In this document: positions 6,694 to 13,794 of the stretch, piece after piece
Layout: each line of letters opens with the position of its first letter
How positions within the stretch are numbered: position 1 is the first letter of the stretch
Source of the DNA: Rhodospirillaceae bacterium
GTDB taxonomy: Bacteria; Pseudomonadota; Alphaproteobacteria; UBA8366; GCA-2717185
Direction: 5' to 3'
DNA length: 16,445 bases
Assembly: GCA_002717185.1 (NCBI GenBank)
Contig: PBDC01000011.1
Location: 1-16,445, forward strand
Position numbers and translations under genes: made by a program
Notes under the pieces: model-generated
The model's database searches: none
What the model was told of the DNA's origin: nothing
Seen by the model: only the letters and a program-made list of their open reading frames with translations

Positions 6694-7668
6694 TTATTTC
6701 GGGATGAGATCGGTTTTAATAACCTTACTCATATCCAGGTTAGCCTTTATGAGGCCTAGGCCTTTGAATGTCTCTACGCCTTTTTGGAGTAGGTCGACAT
6801 CGAAGTGACCGAGACCTTTCGACCTTGTTGTCTCTGACTGTGAAGAGATGTTACGAATTTTAATAATCGCTAAATTGACTGCCTCATTGCGTCCATTTAT
6901 GGATCGTTTGATTGCAATTTTTGCTGCTTCTTCTGGTTCCGCGATCATCCACGCTGCACTATCACGGTATGAAGCTAAAAAACGCTTTAATAGCATTTTG
7001 TTTGCCATGTAATAGGCATCTGTTACGACGAACATATCACTTGGGACGTTTAGGCTATCTGCAACGTTGATGACATTTACCTTGCCAAGGCCTTTTAGCT
7101 TGCCGACAAATAGGCCAGTATCTGTCGCCGCTGTCGCATCAACTTGGCCTTGTATGACTGGAGCAAAATTCAAAAGGCCTGTTACTTTTATGGTTACGTC
7201 TTTCTCCGATAGACCGACTTGGTGTAAGAGAACCTGCAGGTTTTGGCGCGTCCCACTAGAGAGACTATAAACACCAATTGTTTTACCCTTTAGGTCCTCC
7301 GGTTTTTTTATACCGCGTTCTACGGGTGATACGACGTTGAAGACGTTCTGTGGATAAATATTATAAATTGCGACTAGGTTTTCGCCTTTATCTAGAGCCT
7401 GATAAAACGAAGCAGGATCCGTAAATGCTACGTCTGCAGCGCCAGAGAGCATATTTCGAATAGCAGATCCACCGCCTGCGCCTGGCACATATTTCATTTC
7501 GATGTTATTGGCCTTGAAGAAGCCTTTGTCGGGCTCCGCTAGTATGTTTGTAATTTCGCTGATTGGCTTGCTCCAACCCGCGATGCGTACCGTATCCATC
7601 GAATATGAAGCCGTGAAAGCAGAGCTCAATAAGAGTGCTGTTGCGGCCAGGATGGTCCTAATTATCAT
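6694..7668 (-). CDS. ABC transporter periplasmic substrate-binding protein (NMT1/SsuA family)
   Basis: A 324-residue extracytoplasmic solute-binding protein of the NMT1/THI5-SsuA-TauA fold. I choose the ATG at 7668, not the upstream in-frame start at 7704, for two reasons. It gives a clean signal peptide (MIIRTILAATALLLSSAFTASYS, residues 1-23, likely cut near AFTA or SYS). It also forms an ATGA overlap with the permease stop, typical of translational coupling. The mature protein begins DTVRIAGW and contains GFFKANNIEMKYVPGAGGG, AADVAFTDPASFYQAL and LKGKTIGVYSLSSGTRQNL, all characteristic of this family. Known relatives bind sulfonates, taurine, nitrate, aromatic acids or the thiamine pyrimidine precursor, so the ligand cannot be assigned. 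Partner of the permease and ATPase just upstream in the same operon. Base composition is low in GC compared with both flanks (for example 20 of 60 bases in 6841-6900). Confidence 0.9.
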   Translation of the reverse strand: MIIRTILAATALLLSSAFTASYSMDTVRIAGWSKPISEITNILAEPDKGFFKANNIEMKYVPGAGGGSAIRNMLSGAADVAFTDPASFYQALDKGENLVAIYNIYPQNVFNVVSPVERGIKKPEDLKGKTIGVYSLSSGTRQNLQVLLHQVGLSEKDVTIKVTGLLNFAPVIQGQVDATAATDTGLFVGKLKGLGKVNVINVADSLNVPSDMFVVTDAYYMANKMLLKRFLASYRDSAAWMIAEPEEAAKIAIKRSINGRNEAVNLAIIKIRNISSQSETTRSKGLGHFDVDLLQKGVETFKGLGLIKANLDMSKVIKTDLIPK

Positions 7669-8426
7669 TGGTCTTGTCCTTTCATCCAGCCAGATAAGAA
7701 GCATTTTTCGACTAGAACAGTTAGTTGGTAAAATAGTAATCCGAGTGCGGTGATTACGATAAATAAGGCGAACATCAGTGTGGAGTCCATCATGCCCTGT
7801 GCTGTTATGACGCTGGCGCCAAGACCGCTAGATCCGCCAATAAATTCACCGACAACAGCGCCTACGAGTGCCAAAACTATCGCAACGCGGACACCCGCCA
7901 TAATTACTGGTAGTCCGGACGGTATCTTTAGCCTAATCAGGGTCTGCCAGCGGGAGGCACCTAGCATTCGGAAGAGGTCGCGCTTATCGGGAGACACAGA
8001 TTGAAGGCCGGTCATTGTATTCTCCAGCAGAGGGAAGAAACAGATCAAGGCCGTGATGACAATGGTCGACGTCATCCCAAATCCGAACCAGACTATGAAG
8101 ATTGGGCCTAGAGCTAGCTTGGGCACTACTTGACTGGCAAGAACATAGGGCCAAAGAAATTTTCGCAAAAATTTGATCTCGCCAAGAATGACGCCCGCCA
8201 TAAACCCAATGATGCAACCAAGGGCAAACCCTATTAGGGTTTCAGCTGAAGTCACCCAGATATGTGGCCAAAGAAATCCAACAGTCAGGCCCTCCCAAAG
8301 CACCATGAGAACGGCCGTCGGCGCAGGAAATACCAGTGCTGAAACGCCGGTTGTTTTGACCAAAATTTCCCAGATTATTAGAAGTGCAATGAACAAAATG
8401 AGAGAAAGAAGGCTTGTTTTCTTCAA
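7665..8426 (-). CDS. ABC transporter permease (SsuC/TauC type)
   Basis: A 253-residue inner-membrane permease of the BPD_transp_1 family. About six hydrophobic segments can be seen: near 5-22, 58-82, 95-115, 118-137, 172-197 and 215-238. The cytoplasmic EAA loop that contacts the ATPase is at about 148-170 (KRDLFRMLGASRWQTLIRLKIP, with conserved Gly156). The start is a TTG at 8426 whose second and third bases are part of the ATPase stop codon (TTGA overlap); the next Met in frame is at residue 41, after the first membrane segment, so the TTG is the only sensible start. The 3' end overlaps the binding-protein start by 4 bp. Such a tight chain argues that ATPase, permease and binding protein are made in fixed proportion as one importer. 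A single permease gene suggests a homodimer. Confidence 0.9.
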   Translation of the reverse strand: MKKTSLLSLILFIALLIIWEILVKTTGVSALVFPAPTAVLMVLWEGLTVGFLWPHIWVTSAETLIGFALGCIIGFMAGVILGEIKFLRKFLWPYVLASQVVPKLALGPIFIVWFGFGMTSTIVITALICFFPLLENTMTGLQSVSPDKRDLFRMLGASRWQTLIRLKIPSGLPVIMAGVRVAIVLALVGAVVGEFIGGSSGLGASVITAQGMMDSTLMFALFIVITALGLLFYQLTVLVEKCFLSGWMKGQDQ

Positions 8427-9193
8427 GCTTCACCTCTGGTCTCAGGTGCCATAGCTTGTCGCAACTTGAGACAGGTGGCATTAAATTCGCTTGAATAGCG
8501 TTGTGTCAGCTTGCGCGGTCGATCGAATGTCACATCTGCCGTAAAAATAAATTTTCCCGCATCCATAACCGCCACTTTGTCCGCTAAATAAACTGCTTCC
8601 CCGATGTCGTGTGTGACGAAGAGCACAGTGGTTTGTCGCAGTAACGCGAGTTGAAGCAGGTCATCCTGTAATTCCTCTCGCGTAATGGCGTCTAGGGCCG
8701 CGAAGGGCTCGTCCATCAAAAGGCCGTCAGGCTCCATAATCAATGCACGTGCAAGGGCAACGCGGCTTTGTTGACCGCCAGAGAGCTGTCTTGGATAACG
8801 GTTAGTATGCTCTTGCAAACCAACGAGTTGAAGTAGTTCTTCCGCTGCTGTCAGATCCGCCTTCGTTACGGCCCTATGCAAAGATACTGGCAACAGAACA
8901 TTGTTTAGGACAGTCTGCCATTCCAAAAGCGACGGTGACTGAAAGACAAACCCCACATGTTGCGAAGGTTCTGAAACATCGGCTCCAAGCATTCGAACGG
9001 CCCCAGAAGTAGGTAACAAAAGTCCTGCTGCTAATTTCAAGAGCGTTGTTTTGCCGCAACCGCTTCGACCGACAAGACAATGAACGCTACCCTCTGGTAT
9101 GGACCAGTTGATGTTTGAGACAACGTCGACCGTTGACCCTTCATAAGAAAATGTTGTTGAACTCAAATTAAGGAAAATGCCGTCACTCGGCAT
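8423..9193 (-). CDS. ABC transporter ATP-binding protein (SsuB/TauB type)
   Basis: A 256-residue ABC ATPase. The preferred start is the ATG at 9193 (MPSDGIFLNLSS), because the longer in-frame version from 9241 would run 59 bp into the upstream reductase gene and adds 16 unconserved residues; the chosen start overlaps that gene by 11 bp. Numbered from it: Walker A GRSGCGKTT (42-50), Q-loop Gln85 (FVFQSPSLLEW), signature LSGGQQSRVALARAL (137-151), Walker B LLMDEPFAALD (158-168), and switch His195 (FVTHDIGEA). All residues needed for ATP hydrolysis are intact. The FQSPSLLEWQTVLNNV block is typical of nitrate/sulfonate/taurine importers. It powers the permease encoded next, whose TTG start overlaps its stop codon. 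Confidence 0.92.
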   Translation of the reverse strand: MPSDGIFLNLSSTTFSYEGSTVDVVSNINWSIPEGSVHCLVGRSGCGKTTLLKLAAGLLLPTSGAVRMLGADVSEPSQHVGFVFQSPSLLEWQTVLNNVLLPVSLHRAVTKADLTAAEELLQLVGLQEHTNRYPRQLSGGQQSRVALARALIMEPDGLLMDEPFAALDAITREELQDDLLQLALLRQTTVLFVTHDIGEAVYLADKVAVMDAGKFIFTADVTFDRPRKLTQRYSSEFNATCLKLRQAMAPETRGEA

Positions 9194-10622
9194 AGGGTGC
9201 CAGCCTGTCTGCAGCCTCAAAGGCACGACCATCGATCTCAACCAGGCGCACTAGGTCAACCAAATTAAATCTACCATCATGATGCCATCCAGCTTCCGGA
9301 GCCGTCATGTCACCAACGGCTGCGATCCTCGTGACACCTTTGGCACCCAGTTCCTCCGAAAGGCTGATTAATCGTTTTGGGGAAACCGCAATTCCTACGG
9401 TTTGGAGAAGTCGCTTATATGGCGCTACACGAATGGGAATGTCTGCTAAATCATTAACCGCGACGACGCGAATGGTGCGGTTTAGTCCGCTTGGTTTAAA
9501 GCCATCCTCGTCTTCAATATACGATACCGACCAAGCACCACCTGCATCTCCGACGACTTCTGCACCGGCAGCTAGCTCCTCCTCATAACGCCAAGTAGAA
9601 ATGCTGGAGGCTTCAGCGATGCTAAGTGGGCGGCGGGGAAACTTACGTTCCAGCGCCGCTAATTCGTGAGCCAGATACTGAGCGAACTGTTTCGGTGCAA
9701 CTTTTCCACCTTTTTCTAAAAATAGGACATGCGGGCTGTAACAGCCTTGTTGGTCATAGCGCGCAACATCGTACGCAGCTAGTCGTGCTGTCGAGGAGGC
9801 TTTTGCGGCGTCCAATGCCTCCCTGCCAATTAGGCTAAAACTGACCTTATGGCCGTAGGCAAGAAACCTTGTCGTAACCGGTGTCCTAGACTGGATCGCT
9901 GAAAGAGCTTCATTGCTCCCGTAAGCCAACGCAACATCGGCCTCTTCAAGTAGCGCAGTTTCTGCATCCTTATCTCCTCCTTTCCACCAGACGATAGCGA
10001 TGCAGTTAGCTAATTCGGGCTCAATCTCTGACACTAATTTTACAAACCAGGTTGCGAACATTGGTTCAGCACTTGGTACTTTACCAATTGTTCCGGACTT
10101 AACCAGAAGCCCCGAAACAAGGCTCCAAAGTGGTAATCCGGGCACATTACCGGCCCAAATATGTGCGCAAATTTCGGGTCCAAAGGCTAAGCCGTGGCCA
10201 CCTTTGTTTAACGGTTGAAATTCATCCAAGATTGCTGGATTTGGAAGATCTTCTGCAAGAAATCGTTGAAGTTCTGGCTTCCGAAAACATTTTAGATATT
10301 CCGTTAGCCCGAGGTGAAGCATTTCTCGGTCATAGCCTGTAATAACGGGTAACATCTCTTCCATACGGCGGCGGTATGGGTCATTTCGGTCTAGCAGGCG
10401 GCTGATAGCCTTATCAATAATTTCGACAATCCGTTTAACCGGGTACCCTGCTAGGGACTGTTTCTTATGAATACGAATATATTCTGCTAACGCTTTAACA
10501 TCGGCTCCTTTGAGAACAGGGACATCAATTTTTATATCCTGTCCTGATTGATCAAAGTGCAACGTCTCCCAACCCAACGACCTTGGATCAAGTCCAGGTA
10601 AATGGCATGCATGTTCAATCAT
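9183..10622 (-). CDS. LuxC-family acyl-CoA/acyl-protein reductase
   Basis: A 479-residue member of the LuxC acyl-CoA reductase family, which reduces an enzyme-bound or CoA-bound acyl group to an aldehyde with NADPH. In luminous bacteria LuxC (about 477 residues) works with LuxE and LuxD to make the long-chain aldehyde for luciferase. The nucleophile is clear: Cys294 in RYDQQGCYSPHVLFLEKGG, matching Vibrio LuxC Cys286 in position and context. An aldehyde-dehydrogenase-like body surrounds it, with AHIWAGNVPGLPLWSLVSGLLVKSG (153-177) as the nucleotide-binding region and LAYGSNEAL (232-240). It lies 5 bp after the LuxE-like gene and overlaps the ABC ATPase start by 11 bp, so it is coupled to both. 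No luciferase genes are nearby. The likely role is carboxylate reduction outside bioluminescence; acyl chain length and identity are unknown. Start ATG 10622; no strong Shine-Dalgarno is visible, consistent with translational coupling. Confidence 0.92.
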   Translation of the reverse strand: MIEHACHLPGLDPRSLGWETLHFDQSGQDIKIDVPVLKGADVKALAEYIRIHKKQSLAGYPVKRIVEIIDKAISRLLDRNDPYRRRMEEMLPVITGYDREMLHLGLTEYLKCFRKPELQRFLAEDLPNPAILDEFQPLNKGGHGLAFGPEICAHIWAGNVPGLPLWSLVSGLLVKSGTIGKVPSAEPMFATWFVKLVSEIEPELANCIAIVWWKGGDKDAETALLEEADVALAYGSNEALSAIQSRTPVTTRFLAYGHKVSFSLIGREALDAAKASSTARLAAYDVARYDQQGCYSPHVLFLEKGGKVAPKQFAQYLAHELAALERKFPRRPLSIAEASSISTWRYEEELAAGAEVVGDAGGAWSVSYIEDEDGFKPSGLNRTIRVVAVNDLADIPIRVAPYKRLLQTVGIAVSPKRLISLSEELGAKGVTRIAAVGDMTAPEAGWHHDGRFNLVDLVRLVEIDGRAFEAADRLAPYAE

Positions 10623-10627
10623 GATTG

Positions 10628-11710
10628 TTAGTTGCTGCCGGCTGCTTTCAAAAATTCATCAACCGCCATTGAGCAGCCCTGTGCCTCTATTCCAGACGCT
10701 CGCCCAATTAGTTGAAATCCATTATCTACGACGACGCCAGTATCCTCCGTCAAGACCGTCGTGCAGATGTTGAAGTGTGCTAGGTCTGTGTGTGCAAGGA
10801 TGCCTGTCTGGCCGTCAGGTATATTTTCACCAGTTATTGGGTTGACGACCCGTGAACGCAGCCAGTTAGGGCCAGATTTTACGGATGGACAAATTAGATT
10901 ACCGTCATCGTACAATTGGGATGAAAGTTCTGTCATGCCGTACATGTTAATGCAATTCTGACGCGGCACGCCAAAGGTTGCTTCAAGGCTATTATAGAAC
11001 GCATCCGGTTCCAATTCCCGAGATTGACCCTTAAAACCACCGGTATCCAATATTCTGCTGCCTGGGGGCAAATCAGCTGTTTTGCCGGTCCTCTTCATTT
11101 CATCAATAACATGCACAAAGCTGAAGCTTGCGCCAAGCAATGCATAGGGTTTGCCAGATTGTTCGGCTTCTGCAAGGTCTTCAAATAGGCTGGTAAAATT
11201 TATTCCATTGTCGTCCATCAGGTGCCGGCTTATGCCTAGTCCAAAATCTCGGACCGCCAGGTCGAGATAATGTGCCAAAGATGAATTCGGCATTAATGTT
11301 GGCGAAGGGAACAGGATACCCATTTTTATCCGCTCAAAATCACCCATGAAGCGGTTTTGGAAGTTTCGCTTCATTGAAGCATCGTAGACATCGAGTAGAG
11401 GATGATAGCTTTTGCCGCGAATGCCACCCAAGGTGGTACCGCTAGTCATAAAGACTGCTTTCGCTTCAGTTACGGGTGAACAGGATAAATCCAACGTCTT
11501 AAAGGCATTGATCGGGACGGCAGGAATATCTGTCCAAGATTTAACGGTGCGCGGAGTTTTGCCGCGTTCGCGGGCGAACTTCATGAATGGGCCGTTGCAA
11601 TCGTATTGATAGGCAAAAAGTTTGAGCGCTAATTCGTTGAAAGCAATGTCATTAGCGCTGTCTGCTGCGATAAAATCTAAGACTGCCGTGACAATGTCGT
11701 TTTGGTTCAT
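10628..11710 (-). CDS. LuxE-family acyl-protein synthetase (acyl-activating enzyme)
   Basis: A 360-residue LuxE-type acyl-protein synthetase. In luminous bacteria LuxE activates a fatty acid as acyl-AMP, loads it on its own Cys near the C-terminus, and passes it to LuxC. Seen here: the ANL-like phosphate loop MTSGTTLGG (starting at residue 88), DTGGFKGQSRE (222-232), MYGMTELSSQ (256-265) as the adenylate-contacting motif, and GRASGIEAQGCSM, in which Cys346 is the 15th residue from the C-terminus. In Vibrio LuxE the acylated Cys364 of 378 residues is also 15th from the end, as I recall it. I chose the ATG at 11710 over a GTG at 11725 because AGGA lies 7 nt before the ATG. It is the first gene of the minus-strand operon, 5 bp before the LuxC-like gene. 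The acid it activates is unknown. Confidence 0.92.
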   Translation of the reverse strand: MNQNDIVTAVLDFIAADSANDIAFNELALKLFAYQYDCNGPFMKFARERGKTPRTVKSWTDIPAVPINAFKTLDLSCSPVTEAKAVFMTSGTTLGGIRGKSYHPLLDVYDASMKRNFQNRFMGDFERIKMGILFPSPTLMPNSSLAHYLDLAVRDFGLGISRHLMDDNGINFTSLFEDLAEAEQSGKPYALLGASFSFVHVIDEMKRTGKTADLPPGSRILDTGGFKGQSRELEPDAFYNSLEATFGVPRQNCINMYGMTELSSQLYDDGNLICPSVKSGPNWLRSRVVNPITGENIPDGQTGILAHTDLAHFNICTTVLTEDTGVVVDNGFQLIGRASGIEAQGCSMAVDEFLKAAGSN

Positions 11711-11827
11711 CAATATTTCCTGCACGTTCTTTGACAGCGCTGGTTTGCTGCGAGGAAGAGGTCATTAACGGACTTTGGCATCCCATTTCTTCCGCTGGTG
11801 TATTCTGGTTAAGTTTAAAATTTCGAC

Positions 11828-11840
11828 TTGTATTATAAGG
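11828..11840 (-). promoter_or_regulatory. Candidate -10 box of the LuxE/LuxC operon
   Basis: Read on the minus strand, 11837-11832 is a perfect TATAAT. It would put transcription start near 11825 and leave a leader of about 115 nt before the LuxE-like ATG. There is no recognisable -35 at 16-18 nt spacing and no extended -10, so the site may need an activator or may be chance in A+T-rich DNA. The box is embedded in CTTGTATTATAAG (11827-11839), an imperfect inverted repeat carrying the same TTGTAT half-site as the 5792-5808 operator candidate; another ATACAA lies at 11898-11903. Confidence 0.35.
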
Positions 11841-12132
11841 TTGGAATAAGGTCCCCATTCCCACCACCTACGACCTTTGGAGGGCTCAGACTAAATAATA
11901 CAAAAGTCAAATCGTGCTGCCTTGCCTTGTGTTTTACGTAGCCCAGAAAATTAAAAATTACAACTTTTGGCGAGAACTATCAGGCCAGAATGACCTAACA
12001 TTAAATAAGTAGATCAAATCATTACGTGGTATTTTTCGGTTTGGTAAATCAAATTTAGGGTTTTCCTCAAGGGTATTGGAAATTCATTTCTTCAACCATG
12101 TTTAGAGAGCGTCAAGCCGAACCCGGAAACAG

Positions 12133-12161
12133 GCTTGCGCGTAAGCTTGCGCATCTATAAT
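12133..12161 (+). promoter_or_regulatory. Candidate promoter of the queuosine operon with 8-bp direct repeat
   Basis: A perfect TATAAT stands at 12156-12161 on the plus strand, 60 bp before the transporter ATG. Just before it GCTTGCGC occurs twice, at 12133-12140 and 12145-12152, separated by GTAA. CTTGCG within the first copy is the best -35 candidate but is only 15-16 nt from the -10, a short spacing. The repeat period of 12 bp could instead be a regulator binding site overlapping the promoter. Predicted leader is about 50 nt. Confidence 0.4.
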
Positions 12162-12165
12162 TAAG

Positions 12166-12179
12166 CGGCTCGCCAGCCG
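12166..12179 (+). repeat. Small stem-loop in the queuosine operon leader
   Basis: CGGCT (12166-12170), loop CGCC (12171-12174), AGCCG (12175-12179) gives a perfect 5-bp GC-rich stem right at the predicted 5' end of the mRNA. It may protect the 5' end. I do not see preQ1 riboswitch features around it. Confidence 0.4.
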
Positions 12180-12220
12180 GTCACAAATGATCAACCATTC
12201 ACGAATTTGGGGAAGTTATT

Positions 12221-12742
12221 ATGCAGCTGATGCTGCCGACTGCAGCGATGGCTATTATCGTCGCGGTTTCCAACTATGCGGTTCAATTTCCCATCAACGA
12301 ATGGCTGACTTGGGGTGCTCTGACCTATCCGGTGACGTTCCTTGTGACCGACCTGACCAACCGTTGTTATGGTACTGCGACAACCCGCCGCGTCGTTTAT
12401 GTCGGGTTTGCCTTAGCTGTGATCTTGTCCATCTGGCTTGCTACGCCCCGGATCGCGTTGGCATCTGGAAGTGCCTTTTTGATAGCACAATTGAGCGACG
12501 TTTACATTTTCGATCGACTGCGCAATCGTTCTTGGTGGCAAGCCCCGCTGGGCTCCTCGGTGATCGCGTCAATGATTGATACGTGCTTGTTTTTTTCGGT
12601 TGCTTTCTACGGTACCGGTGTGCCGTGGCCGACCCTGGCGCTTGGTGATCTGATCGCTAAGTTCTCGATGGCGGCCGTTTTACTCGTCCCGTTTCGCATG
12701 CTGTTGTCGAGGATCCGGCCGGCTGTCATCGCAGCCGATTGA
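12221..12742 (+). CDS. yhhQ: VUT/YhhQ-family queuosine precursor transporter
   Basis: A 173-residue, six-segment membrane protein of the VUT (YhhQ/COG1738) family; E. coli YhhQ imports the queuosine precursors preQ0 and preQ1. Hydrophobic segments lie at about 3-20, 28-44, 57-74, 78-97, 108-130 and 136-163. Family signatures present are TDLTNRCYG (43-51), AQLSDVYIFDRLR (89-101, Gln90 and Asp93) and SSVIASMIDTCLFF (112-125, Asp120). It is shorter than E. coli YhhQ (221 residues), mostly at the N-terminus. The ATG has a good GGGGAAG Shine-Dalgarno sequence 5 nt upstream. Being first in an operon with queA, tgt, queF and queG strongly supports the queuosine-precursor role, beyond family resemblance. 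The downstream queA starts 11 bp after its stop. Confidence 0.88.
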   Translation: MQLMLPTAAMAIIVAVSNYAVQFPINEWLTWGALTYPVTFLVTDLTNRCYGTATTRRVVYVGFALAVILSIWLATPRIALASGSAFLIAQLSDVYIFDRLRNRSWWQAPLGSSVIASMIDTCLFFSVAFYGTGVPWPTLALGDLIAKFSMAAVLLVPFRMLLSRIRPAVIAAD

Positions 12743-12753
12743 CGGCGGTGCTG

Positions 12754-13794
12754 ATGCGGCTCGACGAATTTGATTTTGATCTGCCTAGGGAGCGAATCGC
12801 GCAGCAACCGGCGAGCCCCCGCGATTCAGCTAAACTGTTAGTTGTCGGAAACGGTAATTCGGACTGCACGGTTTCCGATCTCCCTGACATACTTAAGCCA
12901 GGCGACATGCTGGTCGTAAATGAAACCAAGGTAATTCCAGTGCAGTTGTTCGGCCGGCGTGGTGCGGCTGCAATCACCGTCACCTTGCACACGGATCTTG
13001 GTCACGGGCGGTGGCGAGCATTTGCGAAGCCAGGACGCCGCTTGCGGGAGGGAGATCGGGTTGTCTTTGCCGACTCTTTTTCCGCAATAGTTGACGGGAA
13101 GGCACCAAACGGAGATGTAACACTCGATTTCGAAAGCACTCCTGCCGAGCTTCTCGAAGCGCTTGAGGCGCATGGCGCGATGCCGCTTCCACCCTATATC
13201 CGGCGTGATGGGGAGGGACAGCTATCCGATCGGGAGAACTATCAAACCATGTTTGCTGCACAGCGTGGGGCTATTGCAGCCCCCACCGCCGGGCTGCATT
13301 TTACACCGAGCCTCATGGATCGATTTGCATCACGGGGTATCGGGTGTACACGGATTACCTTACATGTCGGGATAGGGACGTTTCTGCCGGTTAAAGTCGA
13401 GCGACTGGAAGACCACCGGATGCATTCCGAGTACGGGATCGTTAGTGCACGGGCTGCGGCGGCGATCAATTCGGCGCGCGGCGGGGGAGGTCGAATTGTA
13501 GCGGTGGGCACCACTTGCGTCAGACTTTTGGAAAGCGCGGTTGACGAAAGCGGAATCGTGCATCCGTTTGAAGGCGACACCGATTTGTTTATCACGCCAG
13601 GTTGGCGGTTTCGTGCGATAGACCTGATGATGACGAACTTTCACTTGCCGAAGTCGACGCTGTTTGCCCTGGTTTGTGCATATGCGGGTCACGATCGGAT
13701 GTTGAACGTTTACCAGCACGCCATTGAGATGGCGTATCGGTTCTACTCCTATGGCGATGCTTGCCTGCTGTCGCCGGAAAGGCAGGAAAAGTGA
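12754..13794 (+). CDS. queA: S-adenosylmethionine:tRNA ribosyltransferase-isomerase QueA
   Basis: A 346-residue QueA, which transfers and isomerises the ribosyl moiety of S-adenosylmethionine onto preQ1 in tRNA (position 34 of GUN anticodons) to form epoxyqueuosine. Diagnostic blocks: [22 protein letters not shown] (near 8-29), [13 protein letters not shown] (55-67), [11 protein letters not shown] (174-184), [10 protein letters not shown] (204-213), [11 protein letters not shown] (251-261), [21 protein letters not shown] (292-312) and YSYGDACLL (331-339). Length is normal for the family. I chose ATG 12754 ([11 protein letters not shown]), the usual N-terminus, over an upstream TTG at 12739 that would overlap the transporter gene. 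Its stop overlaps the tgt start (GTGA), so the two are translationally coupled. Confidence 0.97.
   Translation: MRLDEFDFDLPRERIAQQPASPRDSAKLLVVGNGNSDCTVSDLPDILKPGDMLVVNETKVIPVQLFGRRGAAAITVTLHTDLGHGRWRAFAKPGRRLREGDRVVFADSFSAIVDGKAPNGDVTLDFESTPAELLEALEAHGAMPLPPYIRRDGEGQLSDRENYQTMFAAQRGAIAAPTAGLHFTPSLMDRFASRGIGCTRITLHVGIGTFLPVKVERLEDHRMHSEYGIVSARAAAAINSARGGGGRIVAVGTTCVRLLESAVDESGIVHPFEGDTDLFITPGWRFRAIDLMMTNFHLPKSTLFALVCAYAGHDRMLNVYQHAIEMAYRFYSYGDACLLSPERQEK

Larger units (their letters stand above)
11711..12220. other. 510-bp divergent intergenic region, no gene seen
   Basis: This gap separates the start of the LuxE/LuxC operon (leftward) from the start of the queuosine operon (rightward). It is A+T-rich from about 11800 to 12110, then turns GC-richer. 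I see no RNA gene, no insertion-sequence end, and no convincing small protein; a 71-codon minus-strand frame at 11652-11867 shares its 3' part with the LuxE-like gene in another frame and looks like chance. It should contain at least two promoters, for which candidates are listed separately. Confidence 0.6.

Noticed and set aside
9183..11710. A bioluminescence (lux) operon
   Set aside because: Only LuxC and LuxE homologues occur; luxA, luxB, luxD and luxG are absent and the neighbours are an ABC importer and an SDR.
11652..11867. 71-codon minus-strand frame as a leader protein before the LuxE-like gene
   Set aside because: Its 3' part runs inside the LuxE-like gene in a different frame, no ribosome binding site or conserved feature is visible, and A+T-rich gaps give such frames by chance.
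5615..12120. Mobile element or genomic island with attachment sites
   Set aside because: Composition differs from the flanks, but I found no integrase, transposase, tRNA, terminal inverted repeat or flanking direct repeat to support a named element.
12060..12220. preQ1 riboswitch before the queuosine operon
   Set aside because: The leader lacks the preQ1-I hallmarks (short GC stem, C-rich loop, A-rich tail with pseudoknot pairing); only a simple 5-bp hairpin is present.
12187..12579. 130-codon plus-strand frame overlapping the start of the transporter gene
   Set aside because: Cysteine-rich, no family signature, and it lies in another frame of the VUT/YhhQ gene, which has a good ribosome binding site and family motifs.
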